A stretch of 64,000 nt of DNA from Ruegeria sp. HKCCSA071 (GCF_017872555.1 NZ_JAEDOX010000002.1:124001-188000); one strand, 5' to 3'; positions 1 through 7,564 are shown, counted from the first letter of the stretch. The notes: generated from the sequence alone by a model not told the origin. Translations and numbers: made by a program.

Positions 1-411
1 ATCGGCCTTGTCCAGCGGCAGACCGCCGGACCAGACCGCCGAACCCGTGGTCACACCGAACCGGCCTTCTTCGTCCTGAAAACTGACGACCGAGATCGGC
101 TGGTCGCTGGACCGCGCGATTTCCAGCGCGGCAATCACGCCGAGCGCGCCGTCCAGCCAGCCGCCTTCGGGCTGGCTGTCGGAATGCGACCCCATGAGCA
201 GAGAGCGACCAGGCGCCAGCCCGAACAGGTTGCCTACCGGGTCGAAATGCGGTGTCAGACCTGCATCGTCCATACGGTCCGCCAGCCATTGGCGCGCAGC
301 GATATCCGCTTTGGAATAGGCCGGGCGAATGACCCCTTTGCCCACACCCGAGGCACCGAATTCACGCAGCTTGTGCAGATCCTCCAGAAAACGCGTGTGA
401 TCGACGGCCAT
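1..411 (-). CDS. M20-family amidohydrolase (N-carbamoyl amino acid hydrolase/allantoate amidohydrolase-like), partial
   Basis: Only the first 137 codons are present; the gene runs off the left edge. The start at 411 gives [19 protein letters not shown]. The pattern [18 protein letters not shown] (about residues 75-91) and FQDEEG (about 111-116) match the metal-binding segments of the hydantoinase/carbamoylase branch of peptidase M20, with His76, Asp87 and the Glu pair at 114-115 as likely di-metal ligands. Family members hydrolyse N-carbamoyl amino acids, ureidopropionate or allantoate in the cytoplasm. The substrate cannot be read from this fragment. It is transcribed divergently from the phosphatase-like gene at 551, with a 139 bp shared promoter region. 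Confidence 0.8.
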   Translation of the reverse strand, partial: MAVDHTRFLEDLHKLREFGASGVGKGVIRPAYSKADIAARQWLADRMDDAGLTPHFDPVGNLFGLAPGRSLLMGSHSDSQPEGGWLDGALGVIAALEIARSSDQPISVVSFQDEEGRFGVTTGSAVWSGGLPLDKAD

Positions 412-550
412 GAATCCCTCCGGGCGTGGTTGGTCAGGGCGACCATAGCCAGAAACCGGACAGCTGCGAATGTTTTTCCGGCGAGATCAAGAAACCCCTC
501 TGGTCCCGGCAAGGAACCTGCCCTAAGACTTCGGCGCAAGAGGGAGCGAC

Positions 551-1201
551 ATGTCACATATCACATTGGTGCGCCACGGGCAGGCAAACACGACGGCGCG
601 CGACGAAGCAAGCTATGACAAGCTGAGCGATCTGGGCCATCAACAGGCCCGCTGGCTGGGCGCGCATCTGCGTGACACCCGCAGCCACTATACACGCGTC
701 TATTGTGGCACCCTGACCCGCCATACCGAGACGGTGACCAGCATGGGATTGACCGATCCTGTCTGCGACGCACGGCTGAACGAGATCGAGTATTTCACCC
801 TTGCACAGTTGTTCGAAGAACAACACGGCGTCGAAATCCCGACCGATCGCGAGGGATTTGTCGAGCACCTGCCCAAAACCTTCGCGGCCTGGGCCAGCGG
901 AAAGATCGAGAACGCGCCGGAATCCTTCGACGCGTTTGAAGCCCGCGTCCGCGATGCACTGCACGAGATCGGGACCGAGGGCGGACCGGCCATCGTCGTG
1001 ACCTCGGGCGGGTTGATCTCGATGGTGGTGCGGCAGGCGATGGGGTTGGACATCCCGTCGATGGCACGGGTGGCCCTTGCCATCATGAACACGTCGATGC
1101 ATCGTCTGCACCCGATTGGCGCGCAGCTGAGCCCGGTTCTGTTCAATGCGGTGCCGCATCTGGAAGCACCCGACCGGCAGTTCGCGCAGACCCACCTCTA
1201 A
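551..1201 (+). CDS. Histidine phosphatase (phosphoglycerate mutase-like) family protein with altered second motif
   Basis: A 216-residue protein beginning MSHITLVRHGQ. The RHG at residues 8-10 is the phospho-acceptor motif of the histidine phosphatase superfamily, and a TRHTET stretch corresponds to the second phosphate-binding arginine region. The C-terminal motif that normally reads SHGG reads VTSGGLI here, so the usual second catalytic histidine is a serine. This variant occurs in some bacterial members but makes the activity uncertain. A ribosome-binding site (GAGGGAG) precedes the ATG. It is the first gene of a run with a GST and two saccharopine dehydrogenase-type genes, which suggests co-transcription but not a specific substrate. 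Confidence 0.85.
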   Translation: MSHITLVRHGQANTTARDEASYDKLSDLGHQQARWLGAHLRDTRSHYTRVYCGTLTRHTETVTSMGLTDPVCDARLNEIEYFTLAQLFEEQHGVEIPTDREGFVEHLPKTFAAWASGKIENAPESFDAFEARVRDALHEIGTEGGPAIVVTSGGLISMVVRQAMGLDIPSMARVALAIMNTSMHRLHPIGAQLSPVLFNAVPHLEAPDRQFAQTHL

Positions 1202-1219
1202 CCAGATCGGAGATCCCTG

Positions 1220-1834
1220 ATGCAGCTTTATTATGCACCCCGAACCATCTCGGTCGCTGTTGCGATTGCTCTGGAAGAGGCCGGGCTGGACTATGAAGCG
1301 ATCAAGCTGGACTTTGCTGATGGGGAACAGACAAAACCGGCCTACAAGCAGATCAATCCCAAGGGGCGCGTTCCGGCGCTGGTGGTCGATGGCGGCATCC
1401 TGACCGAGACCGGCGCGTTGCTGGAATATATTGCGGCCAAGGCACCCGAGGCCGAATTGGTGCCAGCTGATCCGGTCGTGGCCGCCCGTATGCGCGAGGT
1501 GATGTTCTATCTGGCCTCGACCATGCATGTGAACCACGCCCACAAGCTGCGCGGGCATCGCTGGGCCGACAAAAAATCCAGCTGGAAAGACATGACGGAC
1601 AAGGTCGCGCAGACGATGACCGCATCTTGCGACTATATCTCGTCAAACGGGTTGCGCGGGCCGTTTGTTCTGGGGGACACGTTCTCTCTGGCCGATGCCT
1701 ATCTTTATGTGGTTTGCAGCTGGCTTGAAGGTGACGGCGTCGATGTCTCGGCCTTCCCCAAAATTCTCGCCTTCCGCAAGGCGATGGAGGCACGGCCTTC
1801 GGTTCAGGCGGTGCGCGCTGCCGGGATGCTCTGA
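1220..1834 (+). CDS. Glutathione S-transferase family protein
   Basis: A 204-residue cytosolic protein with an N-terminal thioredoxin-like domain (residues 1 to about 78) and a helical C-terminal domain. Diagnostic points are the start MQLYYAPRTISVAVAIALEE, NPKGRVPALVVDGG with the cis-proline of the glutathione site, and LTETGALLEYIA, where Glu-Thr binds the glutamyl group. FSLADAYLYVVCSWLEG in the second domain is the conserved GST N-capping/core segment. It would conjugate or reduce substrates using glutathione; the substrate is unknown. It lies 18 bp after the phosphatase-like gene and 11 bp before the first saccharopine dehydrogenase gene, so it is probably in one operon. Confidence 0.9.
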   Translation: MQLYYAPRTISVAVAIALEEAGLDYEAIKLDFADGEQTKPAYKQINPKGRVPALVVDGGILTETGALLEYIAAKAPEAELVPADPVVAARMREVMFYLASTMHVNHAHKLRGHRWADKKSSWKDMTDKVAQTMTASCDYISSNGLRGPFVLGDTFSLADAYLYVVCSWLEGDGVDVSAFPKILAFRKAMEARPSVQAVRAAGML

Positions 1835-1845
1835 CAAAAGGAATT

Positions 1846-2904
1846 ATGATGACACATCTCTGGGTCAGGGCGGAACAGCGCCCGAACGAAGAACGGGTGG
1901 GGCTGACACCCGAAGGGGCTGCCGCACTGATCGCCGCAGGTCTCCGCGTGACGGTTGAGGAGAGCCATGTCCGCGCCATTCCGATTGATGGCTACAAGGA
2001 CGCCGGCTGTGCAATCGCGGCTGAGAATTCGTGGCCCGAAGCCCAGCGGGATGCGATCATCTTTGGCCTCAAGGAACTGCCCGAAGATGGCACCCCCCTG
2101 CCCCATCGCCACATCATGTTCGGCCACGCCTATAAGGGCCAGCATTCGGGTCGCGCGCTGCTGGAGCGGTTCAAGGCCGGGGGCGGCACGCTTTATGATC
2201 TGGAATATCTGGTGAGCGAAGATGGCCGCCGCGTTGCCGCCTTTGGTTACTGGGCCGGGTATGCCGGTGCTGCGGTAACGCTCAAGACGTGGGCGGCACA
2301 GCAACGGGGCGAGGAATGCCCGCCGGTTGGGGTGTATAAAGGCAAAGACGTTCTGAACTCTGAATTGCTGGCCGAGTTGGACGCGACCGGAGCCCCACGC
2401 CCCCGCGCCATCGTCATCGGTGCACTGGGTCGCGTGGGTACGGGGGCCGCAGACCTGTGCGACGCGATGGGCGTCGACGTCACCAAATGGGACATGGCGG
2501 AAACCGCAAGCGGCGGGCCGTTTCCCGAAATTTTGGACCACGACCTGTTCCTGAACTGCATCTTCGCGCGCCCCGGAACCCCGGTCTTTGTTCCGCGTGA
2601 GGCGTTGACTGCCCCGCGCAAGCTGACCGCCATCGGCGATGTCGCCTGTGACCCGGACAGCGACTACAACCCGGTGCCCGTCTATGACCGCGCCACCACG
2701 TGGGACGCGCCTGCTTTGCGCGTGGCAACCGATCCGGTGATGGACGTGATGGCCATCGATAACCTGCCGTCGATGCTGCCGGTCGAAAGTTCGGAAGATT
2801 ATGCGGCACAGCTTCTGCCGTCGCTTCTGACCCTGACCGATCTGGACAGCGGCGTCTGGGGTCGGGCAGAAGCGATTTACAAAACACATATCGAAGGGAT
2901 CTGA
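1846..2904 (+). CDS. Saccharopine dehydrogenase, NAD+, L-lysine-forming type (Lys1-like)
   Basis: A 352-residue protein resembling the Lys1/alanine-dehydrogenase fold. The N-terminal block RAEQRPNEERVGLTPEGA is typical of AlaDH/PNT and saccharopine dehydrogenases, and a Rossmann segment IVIGALGRVGTG lies near residues 188-199. FGHAYKGQ, about residues 89-96, matches the substrate region of Lys1. In fungi this enzyme interconverts saccharopine and lysine plus 2-oxoglutarate; in marine alphaproteobacteria a two-gene version works as lysine-ketoglutarate reductase for lysine degradation. The next gene, three bases downstream, supplies the glutamate-forming partner. The start could be 1846 or the adjacent ATG at 1849. 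Confidence 0.87.
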   Translation: MMTHLWVRAEQRPNEERVGLTPEGAAALIAAGLRVTVEESHVRAIPIDGYKDAGCAIAAENSWPEAQRDAIIFGLKELPEDGTPLPHRHIMFGHAYKGQHSGRALLERFKAGGGTLYDLEYLVSEDGRRVAAFGYWAGYAGAAVTLKTWAAQQRGEECPPVGVYKGKDVLNSELLAELDATGAPRPRAIVIGALGRVGTGAADLCDAMGVDVTKWDMAETASGGPFPEILDHDLFLNCIFARPGTPVFVPREALTAPRKLTAIGDVACDPDSDYNPVPVYDRATTWDAPALRVATDPVMDVMAIDNLPSMLPVESSEDYAAQLLPSLLTLTDLDSGVWGRAEAIYKTHIEGI

Positions 2905-2907
2905 GCG

Positions 2908-4050
2908 ATGACGATTCACTGGTGTGGCACCGGCCTGTCGGCCATCCCCGGCCTGCGCCGTCTGATCGAAGGTGGCCACAAGGTCACCGTCTGGAACCGG
3001 ACGATCGAAAAAGCCAAGGCCGAGGTTGGGGACCTGACCGACGATATTCGCGCCTTCGACATCGACGCACTGGGTGATGTGCTTGAGAAGGGCGACGTGA
3101 TCGTGTCCATGCTGCCGGGCGACTGGCACGTACCACTGGCGGAACTGGCGATCTCGAAACAGGCCAATTTCGTGTCGTCGTCTTACATTGCGCCCGAAAT
3201 GCGCGCACTGGACGACAAGGCGCGCGAAGCCGGTGTAGCACTGGTCAACGAAGTTGGTCTGGACCCGGGCATCGACCACCTGATGGCGCATGCGCTGGTC
3301 GATGACTATCGCGCCTCGGACGCGTTCGATCCGCAAAACCACCTGAGTTTCATTTCCTATTGCGGTGGCATACCCAAAATCCCGAATCCGTTCCGCTATA
3401 AGTTCAGCTGGTCGCCGTTGGGTGTGCTCAAGGCGCTTCGGTCGCCATCGAAGTCGATCCGCGACTATGCCCCGCTGGACGTTGCCCGCCCGTGGGATGC
3501 GATCAGCAGCTATATCGCGCCACTGCCAACGCCGGAAAGTTTCGAAGTCTATCCCAACCGCGACTCGATCCCGTTCAAGGCGCAGTACCAGTTCGAGGAT
3601 CACTGGCCCGTCAGGGAATTCGTCCGTGGCACCCTGCGCCTGAACGGTTGGGCGGATGCGTGGTCGGACGTGTTCCGTGAAATCGAAACCCTGTCGGGCC
3701 CGGAAGGGGATGCGCGTCTGAAAGAGATGTCCGACCAGTTCTGGGACGAAAACGCCTATGACGAGGGTGAGCCCGACCGCGTGGTGCTGTGTGTTGGACT
3801 GAAGGCCGAGAAAGACGGCGTCGAAGTCTGGCACAAGACCTATGTCATGGACGCCTGGGGCGACGAGCGCGGCACAGCAATGGCGCGTCTGGTATCGATC
3901 CCGGTTTCACTTGCCGTCGAGGCCATTATGAACCGCGCCATCCCGGCAGGCGTTCACGCAGCCCCAAGCGACCCAAAACTGGTACAAGGCTGGATGGCCG
4001 AGATCGACCGGCTGGCCCAGCACTTGCAGATCGTGGATCATACGGCCTGA
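2908..4050 (+). CDS. Saccharopine dehydrogenase, L-glutamate-forming type (Lys9-like)
   Basis: A 380-residue protein starting MTIHWCGTGLSAIPGLRRL, a variant glycine-rich nucleotide-binding turn, followed by VTVWNRTIEKA, which ends in the basic residues expected of an NADP-binding strand. VSSSYIAPEM and NEVGLDPGIDHLMAH are strongly conserved in Lys9/AASS saccharopine dehydrogenases, the latter in the saccharopine-binding domain. The reaction is saccharopine to glutamate plus 2-aminoadipate semialdehyde. It is directly coupled to the preceding lysine-forming-type gene (3 bp gap), so the pair should convert lysine to aminoadipate semialdehyde. A rho-independent terminator follows 7 bp after the stop. 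Confidence 0.88.
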   Translation: MTIHWCGTGLSAIPGLRRLIEGGHKVTVWNRTIEKAKAEVGDLTDDIRAFDIDALGDVLEKGDVIVSMLPGDWHVPLAELAISKQANFVSSSYIAPEMRALDDKAREAGVALVNEVGLDPGIDHLMAHALVDDYRASDAFDPQNHLSFISYCGGIPKIPNPFRYKFSWSPLGVLKALRSPSKSIRDYAPLDVARPWDAISSYIAPLPTPESFEVYPNRDSIPFKAQYQFEDHWPVREFVRGTLRLNGWADAWSDVFREIETLSGPEGDARLKEMSDQFWDENAYDEGEPDRVVLCVGLKAEKDGVEVWHKTYVMDAWGDERGTAMARLVSIPVSLAVEAIMNRAIPAGVHAAPSDPKLVQGWMAEIDRLAQHLQIVDHTA

Positions 4051-4057
4051 TCGCACC

Positions 4058-4092
4058 AAAAAAGCCACTCCAGAGTTTCTGGAATGGCTTTT
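4058..4092 (+). terminator. Rho-independent terminator after the saccharopine operon, probably bidirectional
   Basis: An inverted repeat (AAAAGCCACTCCAG and CTGGAATGGCTTTT around a five-base loop, one C/A-type mismatch in the stem) sits just after the stop at 4050. A-rich and T-rich flanks on the two sides would give a U-tract on either strand. The minus-strand DUF1127 gene ends at 4145, so the same hairpin can stop both converging units. Confidence 0.75.
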
Positions 4093-4144
4093 ATTGTTCT
4101 TCTTCAGGCATGATAAACTCGTCTGGAATTCCCTGAAGAGAACT

Positions 4145-4348
4145 TCAGATATAACGTTCGATGGTGTCTTCGACATCGCTGCGGTTGATGCCAAGCTCGG
4201 CCAGTTGATGGTCTGTCAGACCGTTCAGATGCTGGGCGGCGCGCACGATATCCGGGCTGATGGCACGAAGGCGCATGGCGCGGTCAAACAGCAACAAGGC
4301 GCTGGCGGCCGGGGCCGGTTGATTGGTCGAGGGGATAAAGTCAAACAT
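4145..4348 (-). CDS. DUF1127 domain-containing small protein
   Basis: A 67-residue protein whose C-terminal half, HLNGLTDHQLAELGINRSDV, fits the DUF1127 pattern (L-x-x-L-[ST]-D-x-x-L-x-[DE]-[LI]-G-[IL]-x-R). DUF1127 proteins are small, positively charged and common in alphaproteobacteria. Some have been shown to bind RNA and affect sRNA maturation or stress and nutrient responses, but this copy's role is unknown. It lies 37 bp downstream of a second DUF1127 gene on the same strand, apparently as one unit. Confidence 0.75.
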   Translation of the reverse strand: MFDFIPSTNQPAPAASALLLFDRAMRLRAISPDIVRAAQHLNGLTDHQLAELGINRSDVEDTIERYI

Positions 4349-4385
4349 ACTGATTACCTCACGCTAGGATTTCGAAACTTTCGGG

Positions 4386-4613
4386 TCACTGTTGATACGG
4401 TGCGTTGTGATACACGCTGTGATAAGCGCGCCGACGGATCTGCTCGCGGGGAATGCCGATATCCGTCAGCTGAATATCGCTGAGTTTTTCCAGCTGCCGT
4501 ACAGTTTTTGAGAAGATTTGACGTCGGAAATGTTCGACTTTTGCCTCGGCATATTTGGCAAACAGGCCCTCCAAGAGGCCCTTATGAGTGTCAATTGTTT
4601 GTGCATCAGTCAT
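4386..4613 (-). CDS. DUF1127 domain-containing small protein
   Basis: A 75-residue protein with QLEKLSDIQLTDIGIPREQI, a clear DUF1127 core, near residues 40-59, followed by a basic segment RRRAYHSVY. A good ribosome-binding site (CGGAGGA) precedes the ATG. It is the upstream member of a tandem DUF1127 pair. The 246 bp between it and the DUF3775 gene is AT-rich and probably carries its promoter. It contains a short GAAAC-N6-GTTTC inverted repeat at 4692-4707, but I could not assign a sigma factor. Function is not known beyond the family link to RNA and stress biology. Confidence 0.78.
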   Translation of the reverse strand: MTDAQTIDTHKGLLEGLFAKYAEAKVEHFRRQIFSKTVRQLEKLSDIQLTDIGIPREQIRRRAYHSVYHNAPYQQ

Positions 4614-4859
4614 TGCTGGTTCCTCCGAAATTTGAATTGCTTGGGTGTGATAGCTTCAAATAAGGGAGGCCACCGTTAAGGTCGCCAGTCGGAAACATTA
4701 AGGTTTCTTGAGGTTGCGCGCGCAGGTGTTCACGGCCGGTCTGCCCCGCCTGTTCCCCATTTTTTGGGGTGTCCCCATAGTGGAAAGCGAATTGGCCTCG
4801 GTATCCGACGCTGGCGACCAACGCACAGGTCTGTTTTTGGGGTGAGGCCGTCGAGCGGC

Positions 4860-5177
4860 CTACATCAGATCGTTTTCCACGTCTTCCGCAGATATTCCCA
4901 ATGCGTCCAAACCATTCTCAAGGTGGTCAGACATGTGCGGTGTTCCGATCAGGTAGTCTGCACATGGGGTCGATGCCTCGGACTTGGCGGTGGCGATGGC
5001 CTCGGCCAGATCTTCCGCAAAAAAGCTCTCGCGCCCAATCCACATGATGGCAACCAGTTCGGCCTGCTCGTCTTCGCTCATGCGGTCGATGAACGCCCGC
5101 AATTCGCCCTCGGCCCGGTTCAGTTCGCGGCCCATCATGGCGACCTGGGCGACTTTTCTTGCCGAGATTTCCAACAT
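4860..5177 (-). CDS. DUF3775 domain-containing protein
   Basis: A 105-residue acidic protein. The segment AFIDRMSEDEQAELVAIMWI near residues 28-47, followed by GRESF, is the characteristic block of DUF3775 (a conserved DEQ-x-x-LVA-x-x-W-x-GR). The rest is helical with a C-terminal part similar to helix-loop regions in the family (HLENGLDALGISAED). No biochemical role is established. It sits between the DUF1365 gene and the DUF1127 pair, all on the minus strand, but with gaps of about 86 and 246 bp, so co-transcription with DUF1365 is possible rather than shown. Confidence 0.75.
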   Translation of the reverse strand: MLEISARKVAQVAMMGRELNRAEGELRAFIDRMSEDEQAELVAIMWIGRESFFAEDLAEAIATAKSEASTPCADYLIGTPHMSDHLENGLDALGISAEDVENDLM

Positions 5178-5263
5178 CTCTTCGACTCCTCGTGTTCGCG
5201 GTTGTTACGCCATCACAACCACTGGCAGGCGCCTGCGTCTTTGATCTTGAACAAACAGGCTGG

Positions 5264-6037
5264 TCACTGCCCCACACGCGATACTGGATGATCAGGCACA
5301 GGTTCCTTGCGAAACGGACGGAAGGCAGCTTTTTTCAGCCACAACCTGAAGGCCTGCCATAAGATCAGCGCAAAAGTGCGCCGCGAACCGAATGGGCGAC
5401 GCAGAAAAGACCAAAGGATCACCCGGCTGGTCAATGGCTGGCGCGGTCCGGTCAGTGTCGCGATCAACCCGCCACCCGCGCGCGTGTAGTCGATCCACAC
5501 ACCAACCCGATCCGGGCTGTAGTCGAAGCGGAACGTATAGCTGCCTTCAATCTTCTGGAAGGGCGAGACATGCATCACCTTTTCGGCCGCCAATCGGTCG
5601 GTTGGTTCGATGGTTGAAAAATCCGGCTTATGGCACAGATAACTGTGGCGCGTTCCAAAGGTGTTCGTCACCTCGGCCACCACGGCGTAAAGCTGATCAT
5701 CGCGGTCAAAGCAAAACCAAAAACTGACGGGATTAAAAACGTGGCCCAGCACCCTTGGCTGGGTCAGCAGCATGACCTGCGCGGGTTGCGGAATGTCCAT
5801 CTCGGCAAATCGCGCGCGCAGCCAGGCGGCACCATGGCCTTGACCTGGCTCTCCTCCGTGATCGCGGGTTCGCCAGTTGGTGACATTTGTCCGGTCCATT
5901 GAAAACAGAAAAGGCGTGGTTAACCGGGCTTCGGGATCAAACAGGATGTAATCGACAGAATACCGGAAGGCGTTGTCGATTGCCCCCTTGCGGCCGTGAT
6001 AGGTGTGGCCTGCAACATGATCTATCGTTTTTGCCAT
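5264..6037 (-). CDS. DUF1365 domain-containing protein
   Basis: A 257-residue DUF1365 protein: HVAGHTYHGRKGAIDNAFRY at the N terminus, LLTQPRVLGHVFNPVSFW near residues 90-107, and VSPFQKIEGSYTF further on are the family hallmarks. The biochemistry is not established. DUF1365 genes recur beside cyclopropane-fatty-acid synthases and amine-oxidase-type flavoproteins, which points to membrane lipid modification. Here the gene is divergent from rpoE-chrR, and its promoter region carries an ECF promoter matching that of rpoE in sequence and spacing (see 6104-6133). I therefore infer it belongs to the singlet-oxygen/RpoE response. No cfa or photolyase gene is linked in this window. Confidence 0.85.
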   Translation of the reverse strand: MAKTIDHVAGHTYHGRKGAIDNAFRYSVDYILFDPEARLTTPFLFSMDRTNVTNWRTRDHGGEPGQGHGAAWLRARFAEMDIPQPAQVMLLTQPRVLGHVFNPVSFWFCFDRDDQLYAVVAEVTNTFGTRHSYLCHKPDFSTIEPTDRLAAEKVMHVSPFQKIEGSYTFRFDYSPDRVGVWIDYTRAGGGLIATLTGPRQPLTSRVILWSFLRRPFGSRRTFALILWQAFRLWLKKAAFRPFRKEPVPDHPVSRVGQ

Positions 6038-6103
6038 CCGATGTCTTCTGGTCCTAGCACAACCGCCAGAGCAGTCGCGATTTCTTTTTTGCCGCTGGTG
6101 TTC

Positions 6104-6133
6104 ATATTACGAGACTTGGCCGGGAGCGGATCA
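6104..6133 (-). promoter_or_regulatory. Predicted RpoE (ECF) promoter driving the DUF1365 gene
   Basis: On the minus strand TGATCC (6133-6128) is followed after exactly 18 bases by TAATAT (6109-6104), inside CGTAATATGAA. TGATCC is the -35 element described for the Rhodobacter singlet-oxygen sigma factor RpoE. The predicted start leaves a leader of roughly 60 bases before the ATG at 6037. The identical arrangement occurs on the opposite strand 16 bp away. Confidence 0.7.
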
Positions 6134-6149
6134 AAATGTTCCGATAAAG

Positions 6150-6179
6150 TGATCCAGCTTGGGACATGCGCCGTAATAT
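6150..6179 (+). promoter_or_regulatory. Predicted autoregulated RpoE (ECF) promoter for rpoE-chrR
   Basis: TGATCC at 6150-6155, an 18-base spacer, and TAATAT at 6174-6179 within CGTAATATGG. The -35, spacer length and -10 context match the divergent promoter at 6104-6133. Transcription would begin near 6186, so starts at 6166, 6178 or 6184 are unlikely and the rpoE start is better placed downstream. Confidence 0.7.
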
Positions 6180-6282
6180 GGTTATGTTTACCGAGACCAA
6201 TACAGCGACCTTGGACGGACCAGCGGTTGAAACACCCGCCCCTCAACCTTGGCGCGTCCACAAACGCATCAAGGGTAGGCGG

Positions 6283-6840
6283 GTGAACGAAATCAACAGC
6301 AAGCGCGAGACCAGGGCCGAATGGGTGGACCACGTCAGACGCATCCGGGATGCGCAGGATCAGGCGGCATTTGCCGAGCTGTTCCAGCACTTCGCGCCAC
6401 GTATCAAGGCGTTCCTGATGAAGTCAGGGGCTGATGCCACCATGGCAGAAGAATGCGCGCAAGAAGTGATGGCGACCTTGTGGCACAAGGCCCACCTGTT
6501 CGACCCGACGCGTGCCACCGTAGCCACATGGGTGTTCACCATCGCTCGAAACAAGCGCATTGACGTGCTGCGCAAGCAACGCCGCCCTGAACCCGAAGAT
6601 CTGGGTTGGGGTTCCGAGGCTGAGCCCGATCAGGATGACGTCATCGCGCTGCAACAGGAAACCGCGCAACTGCGCACCGCCTTGAAGGCGTTGCCGGATG
6701 CACAGCGGGACCTGATCGAGAAGGCATATTTCGGCGACCTGAGTCACCGGGAAATCGCATCGCAGACCGGGTTGCCGCTGGGAACGATCAAATCACGCAT
6801 ACGGCTGGCGCTGGACCGCTTGCGCCACGCGATGAACTGA
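6283..6840 (+). CDS. rpoE: ECF sigma factor RpoE (ChrR-controlled, singlet-oxygen type)
   Basis: ECF sigma factor with region 2 (AFAELFQHFAPRIKAFLMKS, then AEECAQEVMATLWHKA and TWVFTIARNKRIDVLRKQRR) and region 4 (LPDAQRDLIEKAYFGDLSHR, then TGLPLGTIKSRIRLALDRLR). I choose the GTG at 6283, giving 185 residues, because AAGGG lies about 8 bases upstream and the predicted promoter overlaps the longer in-frame starts; an ATG at 6166 would give 224 residues. The downstream gene is a ChrR-type zinc anti-sigma factor, one base away. In Rhodobacter this pair directs the response to singlet oxygen, and the promoter suggests autoregulation. Confidence 0.92.
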   Translation: MNEINSKRETRAEWVDHVRRIRDAQDQAAFAELFQHFAPRIKAFLMKSGADATMAEECAQEVMATLWHKAHLFDPTRATVATWVFTIARNKRIDVLRKQRRPEPEDLGWGSEAEPDQDDVIALQQETAQLRTALKALPDAQRDLIEKAYFGDLSHREIASQTGLPLGTIKSRIRLALDRLRHAMN

Positions 6841-6841
6841 G

Positions 6842-7501
6842 ATGAGTAAGATGAGCAAGTTGATCAAACATCACCTGACGGATGACCTGCTGATGGCCTA
6901 TGCCGCAGGCGGTCTGCCCGAAGCCTTCGATCTGATGGTCGCCACGCATCTGTCCCTGTGCGACCACTGCCGCGCGCGCGCTGAAAGTTATGACGCCGTT
7001 GGCGGACAAGTGCTGGACGAGCAGAGTGAGGGTGCCAGCATGAGTGAAACTTCCCTGGCGGCCACAATGGCTTTGATCGCCCAAGGTGCTCCGGCGCCCA
7101 AGCCCGTTCGCCCGGGATGTGCAGTTCTGCCAGCCCCGTTGCAGGATTACGTGGGCGGGACAGTCAAGGACATCCGCTGGCGGTCGATTGGCATGGGTGT
7201 CAAACAGGCGATCCTGCCGACCACCAAAGACGCCACCGCCCGCTTGCTGTTCATTCCGGCCGGTGCTGCCGTGCCGGATCACGGCCACAACGGCATGGAG
7301 CTGACAATGGTTCTGCAAGGGGCTTTCTCGGACGAGGTTGACCATTTTGCCCGTGGCGATGTTGAAATCGCCGACGAGGATCTGGAACACACACCTGTCG
7401 CGGATATCTCGGAAGACTGCATATGCCTGGCGGTTACGGATGCGCCGCTGAAGTTCAACAAGCTGATGCCGCGCCTGTTTCAACCCTTCCTGCGTATCTA
7501 A
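6842..7501 (+). CDS. chrR: ChrR-family zinc-binding anti-sigma factor with cupin domain
   Basis: A 219-residue protein with the two-domain layout of ChrR. The N-terminal zinc anti-sigma domain has His10/His11, then HLSLCDHC with His36, Cys40 and Cys43, the expected H-x(n)-H-x3-C-x2-C ligands. The C-terminal cupin has HGHNGMELTMVLQGAFSDE with His147, His149 and Glu153, and His183 further on, the usual metal set. In Rhodobacter ChrR holds RpoE inactive and the cupin domain is needed to sense singlet oxygen. Its start is one base after the rpoE stop, so the two are translationally coupled. An alternative start at 6851 would remove three residues. The hairpin at 7526 ends the operon. Confidence 0.92.
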   Translation: MSKMSKLIKHHLTDDLLMAYAAGGLPEAFDLMVATHLSLCDHCRARAESYDAVGGQVLDEQSEGASMSETSLAATMALIAQGAPAPKPVRPGCAVLPAPLQDYVGGTVKDIRWRSIGMGVKQAILPTTKDATARLLFIPAGAAVPDHGHNGMELTMVLQGAFSDEVDHFARGDVEIADEDLEHTPVADISEDCICLAVTDAPLKFNKLMPRLFQPFLRI

Positions 7502-7525
7502 ACGCTTGCTGGCGCAGGCCCATCA

Positions 7526-7553
7526 GAACCGGCCCGGCGCCGGTTCACTTTTT
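7526..7553 (+). terminator. Rho-independent terminator after chrR
   Basis: A perfect 8 bp stem (GAACCGGC/GCCGGTTC) with a five-base loop, followed by ACTTTTT, lies 24 bp after the chrR stop. It falls between converging chrR and rmuC. Confidence 0.8.
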
Positions 7554-7564
7554 CAACAGGATGT

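Noticed and set aside
1804..3834. 676-codon open frame on the minus strand across the saccharopine genes
   Set aside because: It is the antisense shadow of two well-supported genes in GC-rich DNA; the protein has no recognisable motif and is rich in Arg, His and Gln.
4753..4779. TGGGG-TGT-CCCCA hairpin near TTTTTT
   Set aside because: The T-run precedes the stem on the plus strand and there is no T-run after it on either strand, so it does not fit a terminator.
4606..4821. 71-codon frame upstream of the DUF1127 pair
   Set aside because: No ribosome-binding site or family similarity, and it overlaps the start of a supported gene; more likely promoter DNA.
4051..4860. Search for CcsR-like sRNAs with CCTCCTCCC loops near the DUF1127 genes
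   Set aside because: No such loop or repeated sRNA-like hairpins were seen on either strand here.
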